Assembly: GCA_040360365.1 (NCBI GenBank)
Contig: CP136412.1
DNA from: Arcanobacterium_A hippocoleae_A
GTDB lineage: Bacteria > Actinomycetota > Actinomycetes > Actinomycetales > Actinomycetaceae
Length of the DNA: 64,000 nucleotides
Strand: one strand, 5' to 3'
In this document: positions 42,219-53,013 of the stretch, in pieces
Numbering within the stretch: the stretch's first letter is position 1
Layout: each line of letters opens with the position of its first letter
Notes under the pieces: model-generated
The model's input: the letters and a program-made list of their open reading frames with translations, nothing else
The model's database searches: none
Told to the model about the DNA's origin: nothing
Position numbers and translations under genes: made by a program

Positions 42219-43058
42219 TTACACCTCAAGTACGCCGCCTGCAACCATTGACACTACCGCAATCGCGAGAATCATCCGATAAATCACAAAAGGCAAAAAA
42301 GACTTCGTCTCAATCAATTTCAAAAACCACACAATCACCGCATATCCAACAATGAAAGCCGTGACTGTCGCTGCAAGCAATGGCACAGAGCCAACTTGCG
42401 GACCAGTTCCATCGTCAGAAAGCAGCCGATAGAATCCGGAACCAAGTACCGCTGGAATCGCGAGCAAAAAGCTCACACGGGCAGCAGCACTTCGCGTGTA
42501 TCCAAGCAATAATCCGAAAGTGATTGTGCCGCCGGAGCGTGACACTCCGGGAATTAATGCAAGCGATTGCGCAAGTCCAAGCAGTAAGCCGTCGCGCATA
42601 CTCATCTGCGTAAGATGAATTTTCCGTTTCCCGTAATGATCAGCAAATCCAAGAAAGATTGCAAAAACAGCGAGCATCGCTGCAATCACATAAAGATTTC
42701 GAAAAACAGAATCAATTGCGTCTTCAAGCAGCAAACCGAGAATCACGATTGGGAAAGTGCCGACGATTACAATCCAGCCCATACGCACATCCGGATCAGA
42801 AACCGGAACTTGTTTTTTCCATGGTCCGATTGGAAGTGACTGAAACCATTTTTTAATAATTTGAACAATCTGTTTCCAAAAGAAAATAACGACGGCAGCT
42901 TCCGTACCGATTTGGGTTACTGCGGTGAAAGTCGCGCCTGGATCGCCAAGATGCGGAAAAAGCCCGCCGACGATACGCAAATGTGCCGAAGAAGAAATCG
43001 GTAAAAATTCGGTTAAACCTTGAACCAGTCCTAAAATAATTGCTTCAAAAATATTCAC
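42219..43058 (-). CDS. uppP: Undecaprenyl-diphosphatase
   Basis: Membrane phosphatase that recycles undecaprenyl diphosphate to the monophosphate carrier for cell-wall synthesis (BacA family). Eight or so helices with the signature GLTEFLPISSSAHLRI at the N-terminus and LIPGVSRSGGTITFGLLLG (catalytic Ser/Arg motif) in the middle. 279 residues, intact. Monocistronic as far as the sequence shows; divergent from the aldo/keto reductase. Confidence 0.92.
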   Translation of the reverse strand: MNIFEAIILGLVQGLTEFLPISSSAHLRIVGGLFPHLGDPGATFTAVTQIGTEAAVVIFFWKQIVQIIKKWFQSLPIGPWKKQVPVSDPDVRMGWIVIVGTFPIVILGLLLEDAIDSVFRNLYVIAAMLAVFAIFLGFADHYGKRKIHLTQMSMRDGLLLGLAQSLALIPGVSRSGGTITFGLLLGYTRSAAARVSFLLAIPAVLGSGFYRLLSDDGTGPQVGSVPLLAATVTAFIVGYAVIVWFLKLIETKSFLPFVIYRMILAIAVVSMVAGGVLEV

Positions 43059-43108
43059 GAGGCAAGCCTAGCTCCAAAGTAGGGAAAAGTTGCGTTAGGC
43101 TCTATAGT

Positions 43109-44067
43109 GTGAAACATCATTTTTTAGGTAACAGCGGTTTGCGTATCGGTGAAATTGGAATCGGTACACTCACTTGGGGGCGCGATACAGATATTGAAGA
43201 TGCCGGCGCAATTCTTAATTCTTTGCTGGATGCAGGCGGAAATTTAATTGATCTTTCGCCAATATACGGAGAAGGTAACGCTCCGAGCACACTTGGTGAG
43301 CTGCTGCGAAAAAATTACAGCCGAAACGAATTCGTAATTTGCGCACATGCCGGATGGCTTTTTGACGGTGAGCGTTATATTTCCGATTCTGGACGGTCAT
43401 CAATTATTACGACGGTTGAACGGCAGCTGACCGCACTGGACACTGACTATATTGATTTACTGATGATTGACGAAATTCCGCTTGCGCAAGGAGATTCGCT
43501 AATTCCGCTCAGTGAAACACTTGCCGCAGTGAATTATCTCGCCGCGCAAGGGAAGATTCGATACTATGCGTTTTCCGGATATCAAGTGTGGAAAGCTGCA
43601 ATTGCTTGGCAGTTGATGCGTGATACTCATCAGACACTGCCAATTGCTTTCGGAGAGCCGTATTCGCTTTTAAATCATGATATCGAGCAGACGCATTCAG
43701 CTTTTTGCGGATACAGCGGACTCGGGATAATCGGATTTGCGCCGCTCGCCGGCGGAGTACTCACCGGAAAGTATCGGAATACAATTCCGCCAACCTCACG
43801 TGCAGCGACTTCGCACTTGGCGCATACTGTAGAAGATTATCTCGAAGATCGTCCGCGGCAGATTACCCAAGCAGTTGTAAAGCTGCCGACGGACTCGGCC
43901 GCACTCCCGCAGATGTTGCGTTGGCGTGGCTTTTAGCCCGGCCGAATGTTGCGGCTTTAGTATGCGGACCGCGGACAGCGAACCAGGCAGAACAGCTTTT
44001 CAAACTTGATTTCAGCCCGCTTCCGGCACAAGTCCAAGATGTACTCAGCGAAGTATCAGCAAACTAA
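43109..44067 (+). CDS. Aldo/keto reductase family protein
   Basis: NADPH-dependent TIM-barrel oxidoreductase. It shows LGNSGLRIGEIGIGTLTWG, LDAGGNLIDLSPIYGEGNAPSTLGELL (the D...Y catalytic pair), DYIDLLMID, GKIRYYAFSGYQ and a C-terminal VALAWLLARPNVAALVCGPR cofactor-binding region. The usual catalytic Lys region reads EFVICAHAG, so that residue is altered and activity is uncertain. The frame breaks at AAA 43879-43881; one A gives VVKAADGLGRTPADVAL. GTG 43109 fits the family start. About 319 residues. Confidence 0.8.
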
Positions 44068-44138
44068 ACAGATTCGGAACTGCGGGGTGTACCAAACAGG
44101 TTCGCATCTTGCAATACCGCAATCTGAAAACAGCTAAA

Positions 44139-44189
44139 CAGCACACTGACTCATGATTGATTATATTTCTCATGAATCAGCGTGCTGAT
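44139..44189. terminator. Terminator between aldo/keto reductase and acidic-protein genes
   Basis: Inverted repeat CAGCACACTGACTCATGA / TCATGAATCAGCGTGCTG (one bulge) followed by ATTTT on the plus strand, between convergent genes. Confidence 0.65.
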
Positions 44190-44243
44190 TTTCGAAAACT
44201 CTTTCGCTGAATAAACTGTATTACCGTATCAATCATCACCGTA

Positions 44244-44594
44244 TCATTCGTCTGCAGATTCGTATTCTGCTGCTGTAAACTCGTCGTATTCATCGTCAAG
44301 ATAGTCGAACTCGTCGTCAGTATCGTCCGCGTCGTCTATCTCGTCGATGTCATCAAATTCGTCATCGTCAAAATCATCGTCGTCATAATCATCTTCAGTG
44401 AAAGTGTCAAAAGGCGCTTCGACCCCATATTCGGTAAAAATTGCATCATCGTAGACGGTGTATGCGTCGGACAATTGTTCAATTGCACGGAGAACTGCCG
44501 GAGCTTCCGAATCCTGGAATTGGATAACTGCGCTGTGGAACTCTTCGAATGCGTTCTGGAGCCGAGTGAATGTGCTGTTGATATCTGTAGCCAT
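44244..44594 (-). CDS. Small highly acidic protein of unknown function
   Basis: A 116-residue protein. The first 55 residues form a likely helical segment (STFTRLQNAFEEFHSAVIQF, LSDAYTVYDDAIFTEYG); the second half is almost solely Asp/Glu/Tyr/Phe (DDYDDDDFDDDEFDDIDEID). I do not recognise a named family, although short proteins with this layout occur in actinobacteria. The codon pattern (a GAC/GAT mix) looks coding. The low-complexity region also makes other frames open, so the reading was chosen by the helical N-terminus. Confidence 0.65.
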   Translation of the reverse strand: MATDINSTFTRLQNAFEEFHSAVIQFQDSEAPAVLRAIEQLSDAYTVYDDAIFTEYGVEAPFDTFTEDDYDDDDFDDDEFDDIDEIDDADDTDDEFDYLDDEYDEFTAAEYESADE

Positions 44595-44729
44595 ACCATT
44601 AGCCTAGCTCACACTGGCAGCAGATTCCAAGGCTTAAACCCTGCTAATTTTTACTCGGCAATTCCTGCCCGAATAATCGGCTGAAAACTGCGCCGAATCA
44701 AGGAAATTACTTTTTCTTTTTCATCTTTT

Positions 44730-46304
44730 TCACACAGCTGTTTCTGTGTCGTACCGCGCAATCAGCTTTTTCACAACTTCGTAATCCCCAATATAGGGAA
44801 GATATCCTCCGTTTAATTTCAGAAAAGCTTCTCGGCCTTTACCTGCTGCAAAGAACACGTATTCAACAGTGCTGCCGCTTTGCAAATCTGAAACAGCTTT
44901 TTCAAACGCAGCGTTAATTCCGCTCTCGCGGTCAGCAAAAATAGTACACGGAATGTTATCTGGAATATATTGTGCAATCTCACGTGAAATTTCCGCCGGA
45001 TCTTCGGTATCGGTATCTTCCGGAACCACATATATTTCATCAGAGAATCTGGCAGCAACTTCCGGTAAATCACGGCGGCGGTTGTATGCTTTGTTTCCTG
45101 GAGCCCCAAACAAAGTAACTATTTTTGCGCCGCGGTAAAGCTTGCGCAGCGCTTCCAGCGCCTTTTCAAAACTCAGCATATTATGCGCATAGTCAACAAA
45201 GAAATGAATCTTTTCATCCGCTGTAGAAATAAGCTCAGAACGCCCCGGAACACGCACATCACGTAATCCGAGAGCAATCTGTTCCGGAGCAAAACCAGCA
45301 AGCAGACCGCATGCAATTGCTGCTGCCGCATTTTCGATATTAAACAATCCGGGCATTGCAATCGTATATTCGAATCCATTTACCTTGAAATGCGAACCTG
45401 CAGCATCATCAGACACATCGGTAACTATAAAATCGGCGGAATCTACTCCGGAAAATGAAATTGCGTGTGCCCGAATTTTTCACTCTCCGATTTTGCAATC
45501 ACTTCAGACACATGCTCCATTGCAGCAGAATAAATAAAATCTTTTGTCTGCTCAATAATTCGCAATTTTGCGTTGAAATAGTCTGCAAAATCCGGATGTT
45601 CCTGCGGGCTGATATGGTCGTATCCAATATTTGTAAAGCTGCAGGTATCAAATTCAATTCCAGCAACACGGCCGTATTTCAATGCTTGCGAAGAAACCTC
45701 CACCACACAATGTGTTAACCCATTTTCAACACACCGTGCAAGATTGCGGATTAGTTCTACCGATTCATCAGTGGTTAAATGTGCTTCCCGCCTTTGAACA
45801 CCGTCGAAAATTTCAATTCCCGAAAGCATCCCGCACGGCTCTCCCCGGCAGATACTAAGGCCGCATCAAATACTGCCTTAATCATGTACACCGTAGTAGA
45901 TTTACCCTTAGTCGCTGTTACACCGATTAAATGCAGCTTTTGATCTGGGTAATCAAAAAATGCCGTGCCGCAACTGCCATCGCCTTGCGGATATCACTCA
46001 CAATCAAGCCCGGAATTTCCACGTCATATGGCTTCTCAGCAAGATATCCAACTGCACCTGATTCAATTGCAGCATGCAAATACGCTTCTTTAAATCCCGC
46101 CCCTTTGCAGATGAATAAAGTGCCTTGCTGCACTTTCCGGGAATCAAAAGTGATATCAGTGATTTTTTGCGATTCTGCAAAACCGGTAAACACCTGATTG
46201 CTGCCGCTGCCGCCTTGCGGAACAAGCAGCTGCGCGCTGCTTAGTACCCGCTGGAATTCCGCAAAATTATGCTGCTGAGAAACTGACAAACCGGCTTGTA
46301 CCAT
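44730..46304 (-). CDS. murE: Mur ligase, MurE-like (three frame breaks)
   Basis: ATP-dependent ligase adding the third residue to UDP-MurNAc-dipeptide, or a related wall step. N-terminal substrate domain (ITFDSRKVQQGTLFICKGAG), P-loop LIGVTATKGKSTTVYMI, VVEVSSQALKYGRV with carbamoyl-Lys neighbours, TNIGYDHISPQEHP, MPGLFNIENAAAAIA, and the C-terminal domain VDYAHNMLSFEKAL. In place of the mDAP-type DNPR motif it reads PEDTDTEDPAEI, arguing against a diaminopimelate substrate; L-Lys or ornithine is likelier. Breaks near 45448-45451, at CCCC 45843-45846 and at A6 45955-45960 are each fixed by one base. About 525 residues. It is not in a dcw cluster. Confidence 0.8.
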
Positions 46305-46507
46305 CTGCTGACCTTAAACACTTACAATCTGAAAACTTGCACTCTTGAAAGTTATTCATTGATTTTACAATGGATAAAATTTACTCTACGACGCGCAGTG
46401 CCTGTTCGACAACACTCGATATCTGTTCGACGGCAGTGCAGCCGGACTGCGCTGCCGAAATTCCGGCGAACCCCGCACCGCAAACCGCAGAAAATACGCA
46501 AAACGCG

Positions 46508-48118
46508 GCTAGGCGATTGCCAGCAACTCGAGATAATCGTCGCTCCACAAATCTTCATCACCGTCGGGAAGAATCAAAACACGGTCAGGGTTAAGCGCCC
46601 GAACTGCCCCCGCATCGTGTGTTACCAGAATTACCGCCCCGTGTAAGCGCCAAGCGCACGCAAAATTTCGCCGCGCGAAGCCGGATCCAGATTATTTGTC
46701 GGCTCATCAAGCAACAGCACATTTGCCTGCGACACTACGAGCATTGCAAGCGCAAGACGGGTCTTCTCACCCCGGAGAGTACAGCTGCAGACTTATCCGC
46801 ATCCGCACCGGAAAAAGAAAAGAACCAAGCACGGAACGCATTTGTGTCTCGTCAAGATTATCAGCCGCCGTCTGCATATTCTCATACACAGTTTTTGCAG
46901 TGTCAATAGTTTCATGCTCCTGCGCATAATATCCAAGACGCAAACCATTTCCGGCAATCACAGAACCGAAATCTGCCTGTTCAATACCGGCAATAATCCG
47001 CAGCAGCGTCGTCTTACCAGAACCGTTTTCACCAAGCACCACAATCCGGGAATTACGATCAACAGCCAAATCTAAACCAGTAAAAATCTCAAGCGAACCG
47101 TAAGATTTTACCAGGCTCCGCAGTTCAAGCGGAGTTTTTCCGCAATGCGCCGGCTGCGGAAAACGAAAAGCTGCAACTTTTTCATCTTTTCGTTCTGCTT
47201 CAACACCCGCCAAAAGCTCATTCGCACGCGCCTCCATATTTTGCGCAGCCACAGCTTTCGTCGCCTTATAACGCAGCTTATTTGCCTGCGCAAGAAGCTG
47301 CTCCGCTTTCTTCTGCGCATTTTGCCGTTCACGCCGACGGCGTTTTTCATCGCTCTCGCGCTGCCGCAAATATGCGTTCCAGCCCATCGCATACTGATCG
47401 ATTACGCTTCGGTTCGCATCTAAATACCAAATTTGGTTTACCGTTTCATCAAGTAAATCAACCGAGTGTGAAATTAGAATCACACCCCCGCTATAAGCTT
47501 TAATCCAGTCACGCAGCCAAATCACCGAATCATGGTCTAAATGATTTGTTGGTTCATCAAGCAGGAGAATATCCGCATTCGAAAAAGCACCCGCGCCAGC
47601 TCTACACGGCGGCGCTGCCCGCCGGAAAGTGTTCCAAGCTCCTGGGCAAGCACCCGCGGCGGCAAACCTAACGCTGCCGTAATCTTCGCAGCTTCCGCCT
47701 GAGCCGCCCAACCGCCGGCGGCACGAAACTCAGCGTCAAGCCGAACATACCGTTCCATTGCTTTCGCTTGCTTCGCACCGTCGAGATTACTCATCTCCCA
47801 TTCAGCTTTCTGAATCCGCCGCAGATTTTCCGCAATTCCGCGTACGGATAGAATCCGGTCTTGCGCTAACTGATGTAAATCTCCGATCCGCGGATCTTGT
47901 GCTAAATATCCAATCATACCGCGCCGCGAAATTGTTCCGGAATGGTCAATTACTTCCGACTGCACCGCTTGCCCGGAAAGCAGCTTGAGCAGGGTCGTCT
48001 TCCCGGCACCATTCCTTCCGACAAGGCCAATCTTCTGTCCCTTATCTACATGCAAATTCGCTTCTTTCATCAAGATGCGCACGCCAATCTGCATGGTCAA
48101 GTTTGAAACGTTAATCAC
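46508..48118 (-). CDS. ABC-F family ATPase (four frame breaks)
   Basis: Soluble twin-ATPase of the ABC-F group, which act on ribosomes. First domain: Walker A GRNGAGKTTLL, signature LSGGQRRRVELARVLF, Walker B LLLDEPTNHLDHDS. A charged linker follows (KRRRRERQNAQKKAEQLL). Second domain: GENGSGKTTLLR, LSGGEKTRLALAML, LLLDEPTNNLDPAS. GTG 48118. Four breaks (A5 47582-47586; about 46810-46816; CCCC 46770-46773; CCCC 46637-46640) are each repaired by one base, giving an end at 46508 after LLAIA. About 538 residues, similar to Rv1473-type proteins near suf genes. Confidence 0.85.
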
Positions 48119-48273
48119 AGCTAAATGTTATTTCCTTACGTTGAAAAAATTGGTGAATCTGCGTTTTACTTTGCAGCTAAACCCGCAGGATTCGCTGTTT
48201 TACCCGCATTGCTGCCGCAAATATCTTGCTGCAGCCTGTATCCTAAAGCCCAGGATACGAAGCAAAACAAAAA

Positions 48274-48321
48274 ACACGACGGCTATCTGCAGCCGCTGCC
48301 AGCTCTTTTCCAGCCGTCGTG
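48274..48321 (-). terminator. Rho-independent terminator of the suf operon
   Basis: On the minus strand a stem CACGACGGCT / AGCCGTCGTG encloses a GC-rich loop and is followed directly by TTTTTTGTTTT. It lies 24 bp beyond the sufT stop and is one of the clearest intrinsic terminators in the window. Confidence 0.85.
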
Positions 48322-48344
48322 ATAAATAAAACCAGTTTCAAAGT

Positions 48345-48670
48345 TTAAACATTGAAACCGAGTGCGCGCAATTGTTCCCGCCCTTCAGCAGTGATTTTTT
48401 CCGGCCCCCACGGCGGAAGCCAAACCCAGTTAATCCGAAAATCGTTCACCAGATTCGCCACAGCCATCCGTGACTGTTCCTCAATCATATCGGTGAGCGG
48501 GCAGGCAGCAGAAGTGAGAGTCATATCCGCAATTGCCGAATCCCCTCAAGAGTGACCCCGTAAACTAAGCCTAAATCAACAATATTGACTCCAAGTTCCG
48601 GATCAATGACATCGCGCAATGCTTCTTCAATATCAGCGACAGTTATTGGATTATCCAAGTTTTCACCCAT
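48345..48670 (-). CDS. sufT: Iron-sulfur maturation protein SufT (MIP18/DUF59 family)
   Basis: Small DUF59 protein aiding Fe-S cluster maturation. Reads ALRDVIDPELGVNIVDLGLVYGV and, after the break, the conserved TSAACPLTDMIEEQ (functional Cys) and VNDFRINWVWLPPWGPEKIT, ending ALGFNV. The frame breaks at CCCC 48542-48545; one base restores EGDSAIADMTLTSAACP. About 108 residues. Last gene of the suf operon, followed by its terminator. Confidence 0.87.
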
Positions 48671-48796
48671 TTCAAAATTCGTTTTATTCGTCTCTTAATT
48701 GTTGCAAAATATTCGGTATTCACTCCAGCGCAAAGGAACTAACTTGCATATTATGCCTGATTTCTGCAGTTTTCCGCTGTTCCGGTTATTTTCATT

Positions 48797-49288
48797 TCAA
48801 CAGTGATCTTTCACTTTCTGCGAACCGCTGCCGCTGCCGGTTTCCAGAGCTTCATCGGCGGCTTCACGCAGTGCCATCCAACCAAGCAAAGCACATTTGA
48901 TTCTTGCCGGAAACTTCGAAACCCCATGGAAAGCTGCAGCGTCCTGCAGCAAATCAGCAGCTTCATCGTCAATCTCCTGCCCGCGCCCATCCATCATTTT
49001 CCGAAAAGCTTCATAAAGCTCACTAAACTGCTGATAGGAAGCTCCTTGCAGCAAATCCGTCATAATCGAAATTGAAGCTTGCGAGATTGAACATCCGCTG
49101 CCTTCCCAACCAATCTGTTCAAAATGCGAACCATCCGCGCTCAGTTTTACTTGAATCTTTACCTGATCTCCGCAAGTCGGATTCACTTGAAAAGATTCGC
49201 CTTGTGAAATTTCCAGTAAACCTTCACCATGCCGTTCACGCGAAGCATCCAAGATTATCTGCTGATAAAGCTGCTCTAAATCATTCAT
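48797..49288 (-). CDS. sufU: SufU-type Fe-S scaffold / sulfur acceptor
   Basis: Zn-dependent sulfurtransferase partner of SufS in actinobacteria and Firmicutes. LYQQIILDASRERHGEG start, first Cys in GWEGSGCSISQASIS, the SufU-specific insertion, and the last Cys in RIKCALLGWMALREA. 163 residues, intact. Starts 3 bp after the sufS stop, so translation is probably coupled. Confidence 0.9.
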   Translation of the reverse strand: MNDLEQLYQQIILDASRERHGEGLLEISQGESFQVNPTCGDQVKIQVKLSADGSHFEQIGWEGSGCSISQASISIMTDLLQGASYQQFSELYEAFRKMMDGRGQEIDDEAADLLQDAAAFHGVSKFPARIKCALLGWMALREAADEALETGSGSGSQKVKDHC

Positions 49289-49291
49289 TTC

Positions 49292-50584
49292 TCAATCCTC
49301 CAAACCGAAAAAGGCCCGCACTTTTCCCAAAGCTGCAATAAATACATCAATGTCTGCCTTTGTATTATAAGGCGCAATCGAAACCCGGCTCGAAGCCCGC
49401 ACCCCGAAATGCTGATGAATCGGCTGCGCACAATGATGCCCGACACGTGCTGCCACTCCGAAAGAATCAAGAATCTGCCCAACATCATGCGGATGCACAT
49501 CCGGTACTTCGAATGCGGCAACTCCGATTCTGCCGGTATTAGTGCGCGGTCCGAGAATCTGAATCTGCGGCACCGTTTGCAGTTTTGTAAGCAAATACGC
49601 AGTAAGATCCGCCTCATATTTTTCAATCTGATCCATCCCATACTGCTGCAGATAATCAACTGCCGCTGCAAAACCAACAATCTGCGGAACAGGCTGCGTA
49701 CCCGCCTCAAATTTCATCGGAGAACGGGCGTAAGTTGTTTTCTCCATCTGCACAAGCTCAATCATCGATCCGCCGTATTGAAACGGCGGAAGCGTCTCAA
49801 GCAGTTCGCTGCGCCCATAGAGCGCTCCGATTCCAGCCGGACCAAACATTTTATGCGCAGAAAATGCGGCAAAATCCACATCAAGATCAGCAAAATTAAC
49901 TGGAATATGCGGCAGTGACTGGCAGGCATCAAGTACCGCCAATGCACCATGAGAATGTGCAATCGCAACAAGTTCACGCACTGGCGCCACCGCTCCGGTC
50001 ACATTCGAAATATGTGCAAAAGCCACAATCTTCGTTGAATGATCAATTACGGCAGCAGTATTCAAATCAAGCGTGCCGTCGGGATGAAGATCAATCCACC
50101 GCAGCTGGGCGCCTGTACGCAAACAAAGTTCCTGCCATGGAAGCAGATTCGCATGATGCTCTGCACGAGTAACAACAATCGAATCATTTGGTCCCAGATT
50201 GAAATCAAACGCATTTTTCCGCCCGCGGCGCCCCAGCGTGTAATTACCGATTGCGTAGGCAAGCAAATTCAATGATTCAGTGGTACTTCGAGTCCAGATG
50301 ATTTCATCTGGCAGCACACCTACAAAACCGGCGATTTTTTCCCGCGCATTCTCGTATGCGTCAGTTGCTTCTGCCGCAAGCCGGTGCGAACCCCGATTCA
50401 CCGCACCATTTCGCTGTAATTCCTGTGCTACAACCGCATTTACGACGGCACTCGGAAGCTGTGCCGTCGCACCCGAATCAAGATAGACGAGCGGAACCCC
50501 GGCGGCGATTTCCCGCCCGAGAATCGGAAAATCTGCACGCGGAAAAAGTGATTGTGTACTTGATTCAACAGCCATATTGTTCAT
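49292..50584 (-). CDS. sufS: Cysteine desulfurase SufS
   Basis: PLP enzyme that takes sulfur from cysteine for Fe-S assembly. Shows VYLDSGATAQLPSAVVNAV, HHANLLPWQ, the PLP Lys in DFAAFSAHKMFGPAGIGALY, and catalytic Cys in RVGHHCAQPIHQHFGV, the group II (SufS) arrangement. 430 residues, intact. Preceded by a 130-bp gap from sufC that contains a hairpin. Confidence 0.93.
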   Translation of the reverse strand: MNNMAVESSTQSLFPRADFPILGREIAAGVPLVYLDSGATAQLPSAVVNAVVAQELQRNGAVNRGSHRLAAEATDAYENAREKIAGFVGVLPDEIIWTRSTTESLNLLAYAIGNYTLGRRGRKNAFDFNLGPNDSIVVTRAEHHANLLPWQELCLRTGAQLRWIDLHPDGTLDLNTAAVIDHSTKIVAFAHISNVTGAVAPVRELVAIAHSHGALAVLDACQSLPHIPVNFADLDVDFAAFSAHKMFGPAGIGALYGRSELLETLPPFQYGGSMIELVQMEKTTYARSPMKFEAGTQPVPQIVGFAAAVDYLQQYGMDQIEKYEADLTAYLLTKLQTVPQIQILGPRTNTGRIGVAAFEVPDVHPHDVGQILDSFGVAARVGHHCAQPIHQHFGVRASSRVSIAPYNTKADIDVFIAALGKVRAFFGLED

Positions 50585-50689
50585 CTACTTCGTCAGATTC
50601 AGGAATCTGCAATTATCCAGATACCGATAAAAATTAAATACTGCTTCTGCATTCGATAATCGAACTATGCAGGAATTTCCCGCATTCGG

Positions 50690-50717
50690 AAAACCAGACG
50701 GAATATGTCTGGTTTCT
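50690..50717 (-). terminator. Hairpin between sufC and sufS
   Basis: Stem GAAAACCAGAC / GTCTGGTTTC with a 7-nt loop, beginning at the sufC stop codon. It sits inside the operon, so it may lower downstream expression or protect the upstream mRNA. Confidence 0.5.
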
Positions 50718-51465
50718 CAGTTCTCGTATGCTGCGTATCCCTCTTCTTCCAGTTTGTCAGCAAGTTCGCGCCCGCCGGATTCAGCCACACGGCCATCTAC
50801 AAATACGTGCACAAAATCAGGTTGAATGTATTTCAAAATCCGAGTGTAGTGCGTGATTAGCAGAATCCCGGACCCTTCCTTTTCATGTACCCGGTTTACC
50901 CCTCGGAAACGAGACGGAGCGCATCAACATCAAGTCCGGAATCTGTTTCGTCAAGCACTGCAAACTTCGGTTTCAGCAACTCCATTTGTAAGATTTCGAG
51001 ACGCTTCTTTTCGCCGCCGGAAAAACCGAAATTCACATCACGCTGCGCAAAATCATCGCCGACTTTCAGATTCGCCATGGCTTCTTTCATCTCTTTCAGC
51101 CATTCGCGCAGCTTTGGAGCTTCCCCGCTGATTGCCGTCTTTGCAGAGCGCAAAAAGTTCGAAACAGACACTCCCGGAACTTCTACCGGATACTGCATTG
51201 CAAGGAAAAGTCCGGCGCGAGCCCGCTCATCAGCCGACATTTCTACAAGATTCTCACCGTCAAGAAGCACTTCTCCCTCGGTAATCGTGTACTTTGGATG
51301 ACCGGCAATCGAATAAGCAAGCGTGGATTTTCCTGAACCATTCGGCCCCATGATTGCATGAATTTCGCCGTCGTTAATCTTCAAATCAACGCCGCGCAGA
51401 ATTGGCTTGTCTCCCTCTGGAGTTTCCACGGAAACGTGAAGGTTCTTAATTTCGAGATTTGACAC
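50717..51465 (-). CDS. sufC: Fe-S assembly ATPase SufC
   Basis: ABC-type ATPase of the SufBCD complex. Walker A GPNGSGKSTLAYSI, signature FSGGEKKRLEILQ, Walker B AVLDETDSGLD, and after the break GILLITHYTRILKYIQPDFV with the H-loop His. The frame breaks at CCCC 50899-50902; one G restores SEGVNRVHEKEGSG and the end at EEEGYAAYEN. GTG 51465 starts SNLEIKNLHVSVET. About 249 residues, the normal length. Confidence 0.92.
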
Positions 51466-51553
51466 GTTATCTTCTTTTCTCTTGATATTTATTGGACTTT
51501 GAAAACTATTTATATTTATGAATGCATTTCGCGAATCAGCTGCGGCTGCTGCC

Positions 51554-51877
51554 CTACACTTCGACGTAAACGCGGCCTGCAATCAATTTTACTGGGTATG
51601 TGCGAATCGGAACAGAAGCTGGCGGACTGAGCGGATTCCCTGAAGAAAGATCAAATATTGCGCCGTGGCGCGGACATTCAATACATTCATCTTCTACAAA
51701 TCCTTCTGAAAGCTGTACCCGCCCGTGTGAGCAGCGGTCAGTTACGGCATACCAGTTGCCGCTTTCGGTATGTACAAGCGCAATTTTCAGCTCTGCACCA
51801 AGATCATCGCGCACAATAAATCCTGCTGCTTCTCCAGCCGCAACATCAGTTACCGCACAAACATCTTCAGCTTTCAC
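51554..51877 (-). CDS. Rieske-type ferredoxin in the suf operon
   Basis: A 107-residue Rieske [2Fe-2S] protein with the Cys-His pairs CSHGRVQL and CPRHGAIFDLSSG and the closing strand TYPVKLIAGRVYVEV. It is a single-domain ferredoxin like those paired with non-haem oxygenases. A Rieske protein between sufD and sufC is a recurrent actinobacterial arrangement; its exact role there is unclear. GTG start overlaps the sufD end. Confidence 0.88.
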   Translation of the reverse strand: MKAEDVCAVTDVAAGEAAGFIVRDDLGAELKIALVHTESGNWYAVTDRCSHGRVQLSEGFVEDECIECPRHGAIFDLSSGNPLSPPASVPIRTYPVKLIAGRVYVEV

Positions 51878-53011
51878 TGATATTCCCCATCGTCATCGAA
51901 AGCTCGTTCTCGATTGCGGCCATTAGCTTTTCCTGTACCGACGGCACACCAATCTGCGTAATAAGTTCAGCAAAGAAACCTCGGACTACAAGCCGGCGGG
52001 CTTCCTGCTCCGGGATACCGCGAGATTTAAGGTAGAAGAGCTGTTCATCATCAAATCGGCCAGTTGCTGAGGCATGACCGGCACCTTCAATCTCACCAGT
52101 TTCAATTTCCAGATTTGGAACCGAATCGGCTTTCGCACCTTCAGTTAATACAAGGTTCCGATTCAGTTCATATGAGTCAGTTCCCTCGGCTTCCGGTTTA
52201 ATGAGTACATCGCCGACCCATACTGAATGTGCATCCGCTCCCTGCAAAGCACCCTTGTAGGTAACATTTGAACGGCAATGCGGATGATTATGCTCCACTA
52301 ACAGCCGATGTTCGAGGTGCTGCTTTGCGTCTACGAAATATGCACCAAGCAGGTTCACATCTGCGCCGGGAGCAGTGAAATCAACATTTGTTGTCACACG
52401 TACAATATCCCCGCCAAGGCTGACCACGATATGTTTAAAAGCGGCATCTTTCCCGACTCGGATCCGGTTTGAAAGTGTGTGTGCGGATTTATCGTCCCAA
52501 TCCTGGACTGTTACCAGGGTCAGGTGCGCGCCGTCGCCGACAATAACTTCAATCCCTTCAGCGAAACGTGCCGAACCGGAATGTTCAATAACGACGGTAC
52601 CTTCCGAAAAGTCTTTTGCGTCAATTACGAGATGGCATGGAGAAATCTCGGTATCGGCAGTACCGTGAATCTTTACAACGGCTTCTGACTCAAGCTTCAC
52701 ATTTTTTTCGAGAGTGAAAACATGTGCCGTTTCAAAGCTTTCCCAAGCAAGCGCACTTACCCGATCATCCGGAGGAAGAACTTTGCCAAGCCGTGAATCG
52801 TCACGGGAAACTTCTTCATGCTTTATTTCTCCCGCAGCTTCGATGGTGTAAAACTTTCCGGCAGCAGACTGCGCAAAAAATCTGTAATTCGTTCAAGCGG
52901 GGTAAAACGCCACTCTTCTTCATTTCCTTGCGGTACAGCAAAGTCTGCCAAATGAAATGAAACCAGCCGATCCGAGCGGGAAGTTACTTTCTTTCCTAAA
53001 AGTTCACTCAT
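51867..53011 (-). CDS. sufD: Fe-S assembly protein SufD
   Basis: SufB paralogue of the SufBCD scaffold. N-terminal FHLADFAVPQGNEEEWRFTP, central beta-helix (VEHNHPHCRSNVTYKGALQG), and C-terminal GSFDDEQ-like block GRFDDEQLFYLKSRGIPEQEARRLVVRGFFAE. The frame breaks at A4 52850-52853 (one T added in the mRNA: PESFYTIEAAGEIKHEE). About 381 residues. Starts 2 bp after sufB ends. Confidence 0.9.
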
Positions 53012-53013
53012 TT

